NCBI GenBank assembly: GCA_951217055.1
Contig: OX578277.1
Coordinates: forward strand, 107,326,514-107,390,513
Origin: Gerris lacustris
Lineage: Eukaryota > Arthropoda > Insecta > Hemiptera > Gerridae
Direction of reading: 5' to 3'
DNA length: 64,000 bases
Part shown: piece by piece, positions 10,016 through 22,000 of the stretch
How the letters are laid out: each line of letters opens with the position of its first letter
How positions within the stretch are numbered: the first letter of the stretch is position 1
Notes under the pieces: model-generated
What the model was told of the DNA's origin: nothing
What the model saw: only the letters and a program-made list of their open reading frames with translations
Databases searched by the model: none
Translations under genes and position numbers: made by a program

Positions 10016-13000
10016 GTGAGTACCTATAAACTTTTTAAGTTAAAATTTAATTATTAATATAGTTGTTAATGAAAAGAGGGTTGCGAAAATGCAAGCCCGA
10101 TCTTTCCACTGCCTAAAAATAAATAGGGGCTGGTTAATAAAAAATGAGTAATAAAAAGGTTGGACTGTAATTTTAAAAGTGAAATAAGGATTAGACAAAA
10201 AGAAATAACAGTTTTTCACAATAATCATATATTATAATAAACAAGAAATTATAAAGTTGGTATACTAAAAAGAAAAATGAATATAATGTTAAGGGAGGAG
10301 TAAAAAGGAAAGGTGTGAATTGGATGAAGGTACCTGCAGTAGAAATAGAGTAGAATGTTGGATGCAGTGGGCGAAATCCCTGGTGAAGTGTCCGGGAGAC
10401 CGCAATCAACAGGAAGCCCAGAATGATAAAAGTCCTGACAGGAGGCCAATCAGCTGATTGCCCGGTAGGCAGATCAGACGAGTCAGAGAAGTCTTCAAGT
10501 CAGATCAAACTTGCTGGTCCGGTAGAACGACTCAAGATGGGATTTATAGATTTTAAGATGAGTTCAGATTGAACGTTTAAGAAGGAATGCCGTAAGGAAA
10601 GGAAGTGGAGGAAGGAGTAGGGAGCAAAGGAAGATGGAGGAGTCCAGGTGTCGCCATAATTAAATTAAAACAGTAGAAATAATGATCTACCTGGGACTCA
10701 GTGAAACATTAATTAGATTTACTAAGAAAATCTGCCATAACCAACTTTATAAAACTCTCTAAAAACTAATTAACATTATAATGAATTTAAAAAATAATTA
10801 AGAATAAGAAATAAAGGTAAAATTTACTAAAATGTCTAACCATACCGCCCACTAAATTTTACATTGATTCCATGTGGGGGTTATTGTCCTGGTGCCTGAA
10901 GAAGTTGTGTGGTCCACAGTGTCGTGGAGTAACATGAGCTTGACTGGTGGCCTCTTGCAGACGCCAGAAGTTTTGAGTGCTCACTAAGGCATTTGAGCCA
11001 GGAGGGATAGCAATGACTTTCTTCATAGGCCATTGATAAGGTTGGTGACTGACACGGTAATATAGATATGATCTCCAATTTGTAGATAAAGTTAATTGGT
11101 CACCAAAAATATATTTTAAGGTAGGTCGTTGAGGTAGAAGAATATTATGTCCTCGATCATGTAAAAATTGTGCCTTTGATAACCTACCCTGATGAGTCCA
11201 GGGGAATCAACATTAGTCACTGGACTAATAAATTTGCCGATGGCCGAAAAAATAGCTTTTTTATTAAACATGGGTTTAGGAGATAAAACATTGTAAGAGG
11301 ATTCATCCTGAACAGGAGGATTCCACTGGAGCCCTGAAATTTTGACTGAAGAGTCGTTTGCAAAGAACATCGGAGATGTGTTCGCGTCTTCATTAAATTG
11401 ATTTGTATGGGAAAGCTGAGATAAATTTAAATCTACTTCTTCAGTTTCCCAGAATTGATTTATAATAATCTCTATAGATTCTTCAGAAGATGTTATTCCA
11501 AAGCAGACACCACTAAGAGATTGCATTGGTGCTGGTGAAGGCAACTTGCCGATTATAACATGACCAAAGGCTGTCCGTAGTAATCGCGGTTCGTTGTCTG
11601 ACAAGATGATTGGTGAACCGGACATAATATCACAGAAAAGATTGACACCAATCAAAAAATCGATAGGTCCTGATTTCCAGAACATAGGATCTGCAAGGTC
11701 GTAATTAAAATATTTATTTCTTATGTGTGGTGGTAAAGGTGTCTGAGGAAGGTTTTGAGTAATTGTATCTACTACAATTGCTTCAGTATTAAAGTCTGAA
11801 TTAGAGTTGGCATTTCGGCGTAAGCAACAAGTTAATTTTCCTGAAGCCTGGAAGGCTGGAGAGGAACCAAACCCTTTAATAGATTTTTTATAATCTTGAG
11901 GATGTAGTCCTAGTCGGTTTACACATTCTTGTGTAATAAGAGAATATTGACTACCTGAGTCTAATACCATTCGAGTAGGTTGGAAAAATCCTCTGCTGTC
12001 ACAAATCACCGCCTTAATTGTTCCTAATAAAGAATCACAGGATTGCTCCAGTGCTGCTAAAGAAGTGCTTGAAGAAGGACGTTCAGATTGAGATGAAACA
12101 GGTTGGTGATATGACTGCTGAGCTGTTCGAGCCGTCGATGAGGATGCAGTGGGACAATCATTGTTAGATGTCTTGGACAGATGAACCAATGTGTGATGTT
12201 TACCATTGCATGTCCGGCAACGGGATTTAGAAATGCAAGAGGTTCCAGAATGAAAAGGAAGTAAACAATTCCTACATCCGTTCCAGTTCCTGAGTAATTT
12301 GAACCGCTCATAAGGTGTTAAAGATAGAAATTTCATACACTTCACTAATTTGTGCAATCCATTACATATATGGCACACAGTGCCTTTGTTCCTTCTGTTG
12401 AAAGAGACTTTATTATTCGATTGAATTTTGCCCGAAAAAGACTGAGTTGTCATAAGAACAGTGGAATTAAAACCTGTATTTTTCGGTTGAAATTTATTTG
12501 GTGTGGGAAAAGTTGGTGAAGGTTTTATCACTGGTTTAAGTGGCTGGGGTGCTTTGGCAGCAGCCTCCATCATTGTGAGAGCAAGGTACCTATTTTCCAC
12601 GAACTTTTGTAGAGATTCAAAAGATGGAAACTCTACATTTGAATTAGCTAATTCAAAAGCCTCACGGGTTTTCTTATCAAGGTTTCTGATAGAAAGTTCA
12701 AAAAGAATGTAATCTGCTCTATTCGGAATAACTATGTTATTAAAAGAGGTTACATTCTCCGAAATATTTAATAAAAATTCTTTAAGAATTTCCACTTGTG
12801 TATGGTTTTTATTAGAAGGTTTAAATTCTACAAGCTGGTTGACGTACGAGGAAGCAAGTTTCCGCTTGTTGTCATAATATCTTTTAATAAGATTCCAAGC
12901 TTGCTCATAATTGTTATCACTGACCTGAATGTGCTTAATTAAATTCAGAGCCGTGGCTGTAAGTGATCGTGTCAAGCAATGGAACTTTTCTATATTAGAA

Positions 13001-16000
13001 TAGTCTTCATCGTGAATGAGAGACTCAAATGTATCTCTAAACTGGGGCCAATTTGAAACTTTCTCTCCGTCAAATGACGGTAAATCAATCCTTGGCAACT
13101 TAATTTTGTTTAATGACCTAGTGGTGCTTCCAAGAATAGCCGTATTAGCTGTAGCAGCAAGGGAAGCTTGGAGTGTTTCTCGTTTACCAGCTAGCGTGTA
13201 AAATTGACTTTGAATACTTTCCAAAAGCTTTTTATCGCTGGCTGTAGGAAATACGTCCGTCTTACTATTTACAATGCATAATTCCACTATTTGGTCGTAG
13301 GCTAAATTAAATGCCTGGAATGTTCCCTCTAATTGAGTTAGCATACCAGAAAACATAGTTTTATGTTCCGGTTTAGTTGCATCCATACTTCCAGAGAAAT
13401 TGTACATACGTTTAATCTGGGTAGCATTACTATCCAGTTTTGTTTTAAGCACGGCAAGCTGCTGATCAAATGTAGCCATAATTGTATGTTAAAATACAGT
13501 TTAAAAAAAAGAATTTAAAAAAAATAAATATAATTTCAGAAATGAAAGTAAGGGCCCCTTTAAAAAATAAAATAATACCTGAAATTGCAGGCTTTGAGAA
13601 AAAACAAACAAAGAAAAGAAATCAAATAAAGTTGGTTATGGCTTACATATACAACTAGAATAAACATATAACTAAAATAAATTTGAAATAAATATACTAC
13701 AACGGTTTTGCAAAATAAACGAATAAAGTAAATTAAGGTCTAAATATGACTAGAACCTAAATAAAATAAAAGTGAATGTAATTATTCAAATAAAAAAAAA
13801 ATGAATGCACATCAATTAGTAAATGAAATGTACAAAAATTAAAAAGAAAATTACTTCCTCAAGTATAGAGAGTAAATAAAAAAAATAAACAAATTCTGTT
13901 ATGAAGAATTGTAGTTTAAATTTAAAGCTTAAATCTTGAATAGATGTAACAATAAAAAATTGTGAAAAACTGTATTTACTAAGGGAAAATTAAAATATAA
14001 AACAAATCTAAAATTAATAATAATTCAAGCCTAAGAATGAGAATGAGCCTGAGAATGGTTCCAAACAAATATCAATTAAATATTAAGGTACATAAAACCA
14101 AAAACAAATTACCAAAAGAAAAGATATGTAAAATATTGAAGGCCCATAAAAAATAGGATAAAAAAGATAGTATGCAAAATATAAAGACACAAAGGTCCAA
14201 AAATAAATGGTATACAATATATCCAAGACTCAAAGAATAAAAAAATGGTAATGAAATATATCCGGCCCAAAGGACCAAAAAAATGTTAATGAAAAGAGGG
14301 TTGCGAAAATGCAAGCCCGATCTTTCCACTGCCTAAAAATAAATAGGGGCTGGTTAATAAAAAATGAGTAATAAAAAGGTTGGACTGTAATTTTAAAAGT
14401 GAAATAAGGATTAGACAAAAAGAAATAACAGTTTTTCACAATAATCATATATTATAATAAACAAGAAATTATAAAGTTGGTATACTAAAAAGAAAAATGA
14501 ATATAATGTTAAGGGAGGAGTAAAAAGGAAAGGTGTGAATTGGATGAAGGTACCTGCAGTAGAAATAGAGTAGAATGTTGGATGCAGTGGGCGAAATCCC
14601 TGGTGAAGTGTCCGGGAGACCGCAATCAACAGGAAGCCCAGAATGATAAAAGTCCTGACAGGAGGCCAATCAGCTGATTGCCCGGTAGGCAGATCAGACG
14701 AGTCAGAGAAGTCTTCAAGTCAGATCAAACTTGCTGGTCCGGTAGACCGACTCAAGATGGGATTTATAGATTTTAAGATGAGTTCAGATTGAACGTTTAA
14801 GAAGGAATGCCGTAAGGAAAGGAAGTGGAGGAAGGAGTAGGGAGCAAAGGAAGATGGAGGAGTCCAGGTGTCGCCATAATTAAATTAAAACAGTAGAAAT
14901 AATGATCTACCTGGGACTCAGTGAAACATTAATTAGATTTACTAAGAAAATCTGCCATAACCAACTTTATAAAACTCTCTAAAAACTAATTAACATTATA
15001 ATGAATTTAAAAAATAATTAAGAATAAGAAATAAAGGTAAAATTTACTAAAATGTCTAACCAATAGTACATACAGTCGATTCTTCATAATTCAAAACTCA
15101 AGGGTCTACAAAATAATGCAGTCGATCCTTAATAATTCAAAACCACCGGACCACAATATAATGCAGTCAATTCTTAATAATTTGAATCCCAAGGGTCTAC
15201 AAAATAATGCAGTCGATTCTTAATAATTCAAAACCACCGGACCACAATATAATGCAGTCAATTCTTAATAATTTGAATCCCAAGGGTCTACAAAATAATG
15301 CAGTCGATTCTTGATCATTTAAATCACAAAGGACTACAAAATAATGCAGTCGATTCTTAATAATTTGAATCCCAAGGGTCTACAAAATAATGCATTCTTA
15401 ATAATTTGAATCCCAAGGGTCTACAAAATAATGCAGTCAATTCTTAATAATTTAAATCCCAAAGGACTACAAAATAATGCAGTCGATTCTTGATCATTTA
15501 AATCCCAAAAGACTACAAAATAATGCAGTCGATTCTTGATCATTTAAATCCCAAAGGACTACAAAATAATGCAGTCGATTCTTGATCATTTAAATCCCAA
15601 AGGACTACAAAATAATGCAGTCGATTCTTGATAATTTAAATCCCAAAGGACTACAAAATAATGCAGTCGATTCTTAATAATTAAAAACCAAGGGACCACA
15701 AAATAATGCAGTCGATTCTTGATCATTTGAATCCCAAGGGACTACAAAATAACGCAGTCGATTCTTAATAATTAAAAACTAAGGGACCACAAAATAATGC
15801 AGTCAATTTTTGGTAATTTGAAACCCAAGGGACTGCAAAATAATGCAGTTGATTCTTAATAATTAAAAACCAAGGGACCACAAAATAATGCAGTCGACTC
15901 TAGATAATTTGAAACCCAAGGGACTGCAAAGTAATGTTGAATTATAGAGACTTGGAATATTATCAAGATGGATAATTCCATCTCGATTTATTTAGGGACT

Positions 16001-19000
16001 GGCTGAAAGTGTTTAGGGATAAAAGCTAAAATCGGAGCAATTCAACGGATAAGCCCCCATCTTGTCCTAGATAATATTTGAAATTTGAATATTTCTAGCA
16101 CTCTCAAGCGGCTATATTATAAAAACAATATCGATATCCCGATAAAAACTCGATATCTATAGATTATCAGCTGATAATCATAATGAAAGTGACATTTTTT
16201 ATTTTTAATCTTTTTTTTTTTTTATTATAGATATACTTTAATTTTTTATTGTTAACTTTATTAGTTTACTTTAATTATCTAAACGTCATTAATAAACATA
16301 TTACAGTGCCTAGACAGCAAATAGAAATCTTTTATAAAACAAAGTCGTCCTCTAAACTAAAGCAATGTCATATCAGATTTGACTCACACATATTACATAA
16401 TATTTGATATTTTTAATAAATTTTCTTTACTTTTAATTTAAAATTATTTCGGATAAGTAAAGACTGTAATAAGTATAGGAAATAAGTACTGCTTATAGCT
16501 TAATTATATATTTATAAAAAAAAGAAAAATTAAGTAAGCAAATAATTTAGATAAGTTATTATATCTATTTGAAGACCAACAAATCAAAACAAACATTTAT
16601 TTTTATTGGAATAAATGTGGTTGCGTTAGTTTAGGAATAAAAAATCATTTCGAATCGAAGTGAGTCATCACCATCGATTGTCGACGGTCAACGGGACACT
16701 ACTCGATTGTATAAATTAATATAAATAATCGAATTCAAGCTTTTCGAAAATGATAAATTCGAGAAATGTTTGATATTTTAATCAATTCAGCACATCATCA
16801 TCAATCATCAATGATAATAAATAAAAAAAAAATCATTTTTAATCTTTAAAACTTAATAATTTGACACATAAAACCATCTGAATATCTGTACTAAACTTAA
16901 TTGATATATATTATTTTTTCAGGGTCCTATTGTACCTTGTTCGCATGCTCTTCTTTCCAAATGGATACCGCCGAATGAAAGGAGTCGAATGGGAGCAATT
17001 GTTTACTCAGGTAAAATTAATGTTATTTAGTTATCTTATACCAGTACATGATTTTACTACTGTAGAAATATATTGCACATTAAAATCCATCATAAAAAAT
17101 ATAAAAACAACTCGTTATTAAGTAGAAGATTAATCATGCTAATAAAAATACAATGGCATGTCCAATGTCCAATAACTAATTGAGGTGCCTGTAGAAAAAT
17201 AGCCAATTCACCAAAATTTAAAAATAAGTTAAATTGACATTGATAGATTTCTCCAACATTCTCAAGGAAAAATATAATTACAAGATAAAAAGAACATTTT
17301 ATATACTACGTTTTTAAATTTTCTGTTGAATCGTATGTAGTGTTGATAATATAATTGTTATTGTTATATTATAATGTTAGTGACAAACAAATAGTTCCGA
17401 ATTTATTCACTTTATATAAATTACCACCAATTAGGCATCTGATCTTTAACCTATAAAAGGACAAAATATTTGTACTATACAGATCTCGCTAACACCAATC
17501 TAAACCGTGCCATCGATATGTCACCGTGTAGGGGACGGTATGGAAAATAAGTACAAGTAAAGAAGTACAGATGCAGAAACATTAAACCTATACCTAGGAC
17601 ACAAGTGTAAACAAATCTGGGTGTCACACGTCAATCAATTTATTTCTTTGTTTACTTTTCCTGTTTAGTTGTCATTCAATTTTTATCTCTTAAAAATACA
17701 ATTAGATTTTTACATTACAAAAAGCTGCTTTCTGCTGAAAGGTGGCTAAAAGTATTAAAATAATGCATTGTCATCGTGTTCTGAGCTAATCTAAAAGTTA
17801 GCTACTCGGGAAGTTAGTTAAAAATCGATTGCAAGATTTGTACTGGACAAACAAACAAGAAAGCAAGCTAATGAAAACGTAGTAAAATTTCAAGATAAAA
17901 AGAACTTTTTATATACTATACGTTTTTAAATTTTCTGTTGAATCGTATGTGATGTTGATAATATAATTGTTATTGTTATATAATATATAATGTTAGTGGA
18001 AAAAAAATAGTTCCGAATTTATTTAATTCACATAGATGACAACCATCCAGAGAGCTGATCTTAAACCTATAAAAAGATAATTCTTTGTACAACGGATCTC
18101 CCCAACACCAAATCTAAACCGTGACATCGATATATATGAAATAATATAAATAATATAATCGATAAATAATATAATCGATATTTCCTGTTTTGCTGTCATT
18201 CAATGTTTATCTATCACAAATTTGAGACCCGTCAAAATGAAGATAGCGTAAATATTGGATATGGCAAAACCAATAAAATAACTTGAGGATTTTTTCCGAA
18301 CTAACTTTCCGCACAGCAAAATTTGCTGAAAACTAATTAAATTCTGCTGAAAGATGGCTAAAAGTATTAAAATAATGCATTGTCATCGTGTTCTGAGCTA
18401 TGCTAAAAGTTTCAAATGTCTAGCTATTCGGGAAGTTAGTTAGAAATCGATTGCCAGATTTGTACCGGACAAACAAACAAACAAACAAACAAGAATGCAA
18501 GCTAATAAAAACGTTGTAAAAAGGCCTGATATAATCATTCTTGAACATTTTAACAATTTTATCAGCCATACCTTGTACTAAAATAAAAAAAATCATAAAT
18601 TTGAAACCCGTCAAAATGAAGATCGTAATTATGGGTCATGTCAAAACAAATAAAATAACATGCGGATTTTTTCCGAACTAACTTTCCATACAGCAAAATT
18701 TGCTGAAAACGAATTAAATTCAGCTGAAAGATGGCTAAAAGTATTAAAATAATGCATTGTCATCGTGTTCTGAGCTAATCTAAAAGTTTCAACTGTCTAG
18801 CTACTCGGGAAGTTAGTTAAAAATCGATTGCAAGATTTGCACTGGACAAACAAATAAGAAAGCAAGCTAATGAAAACGTAGTAAAATTTCAAGATAAAAA
18901 GAACTTTTTATATACTACGTTTTTAAATTTTCTGTTGAATCGTATCTAATGTTGATAATATAATTGTTATTGTTGTATAATATATAATGTTAGTGCAAAA

Positions 19001-22000
19001 AAAAAAAATAGTTGCGAATTTATTTACTTCACATAAAAATGACAACCATCAAGAGAGCTGATCTTAAACCTATAAAAGGACAAATCATTGTACAACGGAT
19101 CTCTCCAACACCAAATCTAATCCGTGTCATCAAATAATATAATCGATAAATAATATAATCAATATATTTCCTGTTTTGCTGTCATTCAATGTTTATCTCT
19201 TATTTATAATAATCAAAAAATTTGAAACCCGTAAAAAAAATTAAGATTGCGTAAATATGGGACATGGCAAAACAAATAAAATAACTTAAATCAACTTAAA
19301 CCACGGGCTATACTGGAAATATAGAGGCCCGTGGTTCAAATCCCGGCACAGGAGTGTATTTTTCACTGTCTGTTTCCCGTAGTTAATAATAATTATAATT
19401 TGATTTAAATTAAAATTTAACTTTCCGTAGTATGAAAACTACCAAAAACTTAAAAATTGAAATAAAATAACTTGCGGATTTTTTTCCGAACTAACATTCC
19501 ATACAGCAAAATTTGCAGAAAACCAACTAAATTCTGCTGAAAGATGGCTAAAAGTATTAAAATAATGCATTGTCATCGTGTTCTGAGCTATGCTAAAAGT
19601 TTGAAATGTCTAGCTATTCAGGAAGTTAGTTAGAAATCGATTGCAAGATTTTTACTGGACAAACAAACAAGAAAGCAAGCTAATAAAAACTTAGTAAAAT
19701 AGTCTAACCTTTGATAAACTAATATTTTTAATTCAATTTTTAAGTTTTTGGTAGTTTTCATACTACGGAAAGTTTAAAGTTAGTAAGTTAGTTCTAATGT
19801 CATAAATATTGACTAGCTAAACTTGTAGAAATATTGAAAGCTTGGATTCGGGACTAGTTATCGGTTACGGCAGAGATAAAATCATTCTCCTGCGTAGCTT
19901 AGTTGGAAAGAGCGCTACACTGGAAATGTAGAGGCCCGTAGTTCAAGTGCCGGAGCTGGAGTCTATTTTTCTCTGTCTATCTTCCAGTTTTAATAATAAT
20001 TATAATTTGATTTAAACAAATATTTTTATTCAAAATAAATCAATAATAAGTTTTAAAGGGTCTTAAATCAACTTTCTACCTATTTTTTTCTCGGTTTAAA
20101 CATTCTGGGGTCAGGCTATTTTTCCCCTGGGTGTCTCAACTTTATTGTGTTTTACTTACTAATGCTCAATTTTATTATGTTTTACTTACTGATGCTCAAT
20201 TTTATTATGTTTTACTTACTAATGCTCAATTTTATTATGTTTTTAGGTGCTCAGTTTGGCACTGTTATTTCCATGCCGATAAGTGGTCTATTAAGTCACT
20301 CGTACGGTGGATGGCCAACCATATTTTACTTTTTCGGTACGATATCGGCAGTTTGGTCTGCCATATTCATATGGACTGTTTACGAAGATCCCAATCAAAA
20401 ACCTAAAATGGATCCTGTTGAGAAGAAATACATCAATCAATCTATTTGGGGAACTAAAGAAGTAGAGGTGAATATCAATTTAATTTTTTTCCTATCAATA
20501 GCTATATAAACATTTTACTTTCAAAAGCTATATAAACATTTTACTTTCAAAAGCTATATAAACATTTTACTTTCAAAAGCTATATAAACATTTTACTTTC
20601 AAAAGCTATATAAACATTTTACTTTCAAAAGCTATATATGATTTTTACTTTTCCTCACTATCGAAGTAGGAAAAGTATTGTTTTCACCAAAAATTTTTTT
20701 TTCGAGATTTCAACGGAAATATCCGTTTTGGGTGTTTTTATGACCTCCATGTATGTATGTATGTATGTCTTATGTATGTTTGTATGTATGTCTTATGTAT
20801 GTATGTATGTGTGTATGTATGTGTGTTATCATCGTAGCGCCCAAGGTATTTAACCTAGAGAATTTAAACTTGGTAGAAAAATCAGTGCCTCCCTGAAAAT
20901 CAACTTTTTCTGCCATCTTGAACCCAGTTTGCTGAGTCAGCAAAAATTAAAAAAAATCGTAATAAATCGACAATGGTCCTGATCAAGTTGAAATTTAGCA
21001 CGCATGTACCAATGTACCCCTCTGTATGACAAACAATCCCACCAAATTTCATTTAATACTGGCCGCCATTTTGAAGTTATCATTTTTTGAATTTTTAAAC
21101 TTTGACGGTTAATAATACCGAAAGTATAAATAGGTTTTTGACATATAGCATATCGTTGGAACCGGAAAAAAGTAAGGAACAAATATAAAAAAAACCGATG
21201 AAATTCAATTAATTAGTTTTATAGTTATAAGTGAATATAATTATTTATTAGTGTGATAATTTTGATGACGTCAAAGTTTGTTTACATTTGACAAAATACC
21301 GCCAAACTTGGAATAATTAAATAAAATATAGGTGTTAAAAAATTCGTTCTTTTTAAGAATTATAATAAATCAGTTAGTTCAGAACGTTTGCCCATCCAAG
21401 TACTGACCACGTCCAATGCCTTTCTGCTCTTTAGTACTTGGCTCACTAATGACCGCACCATACTTACTTCCACAGTATATTTTTTAATGGTGCGGTGTGA
21501 AAAGTGGCTGGTACTCTCCACGACAATCCCATTTTACCATCAGTAAAATTGGACCAATAAAGTCCTAATTGCTAGGTTCCATCAAGTTCTCAGTCTTACC
21601 ATTATCGAATTGTCTTGTGAAATGGCATCAATAGTGAATTAAACTTGAAGATTGAAAATTGATGTTGATTGTCAAAAAACCACAAAAATCACCAATAAAA
21701 TGTTGATCACTTAAGCCAATCATCCTCAGTGAAGATAACTGAGAATTATTTGTAAAGCTTTCAATGAAGCGAGCTTCTTACATTAAACGAAATATGCATC
21801 ATGTCTGTATGTATGTCTGTCTATCGGTGTCCAACGATAACTAGAGAAAAAATTGATTGATTTAGTTGAAATTTGGTTTTCGTGTTCCTTTCACTAATGC
21901 TCAGGATAAGTTCGTTGGACAGCGTGATCCGTCCAAGAGTTCCCGCAACGCTCGCTTAAACAAGAGATTGGAATTTCAGGACGGGAAAAGATTCTATTAT

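Larger units (their letters stand above)
10064..15062 (-). mobile_element. BEL/Pao LTR retrotransposon, gag-protease only
   Basis: A structurally complete element, antisense in the first visible transporter intron. Two 779-bp direct repeats begin TG and end CA, and ATAGT occurs directly outside both (10059-10063 and 15063-15067), the 5-bp target duplication expected for BEL/Pao. The interior (3.4 kb) codes for Gag and an aspartic protease but has lost the reverse transcriptase, RNase H and integrase core, so the copy must be non-autonomous. I see one base difference between the LTRs (A near 10527, C near 14747), which points to recent insertion. Confidence 0.95.

Noticed and set aside
19888..19970. 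Functional tRNA gene
   Set aside because: A and B boxes and an anticodon-like arm are present, but the acceptor stem does not pair, and the same head plus a shared tail occurs at three other sites: a SINE family.
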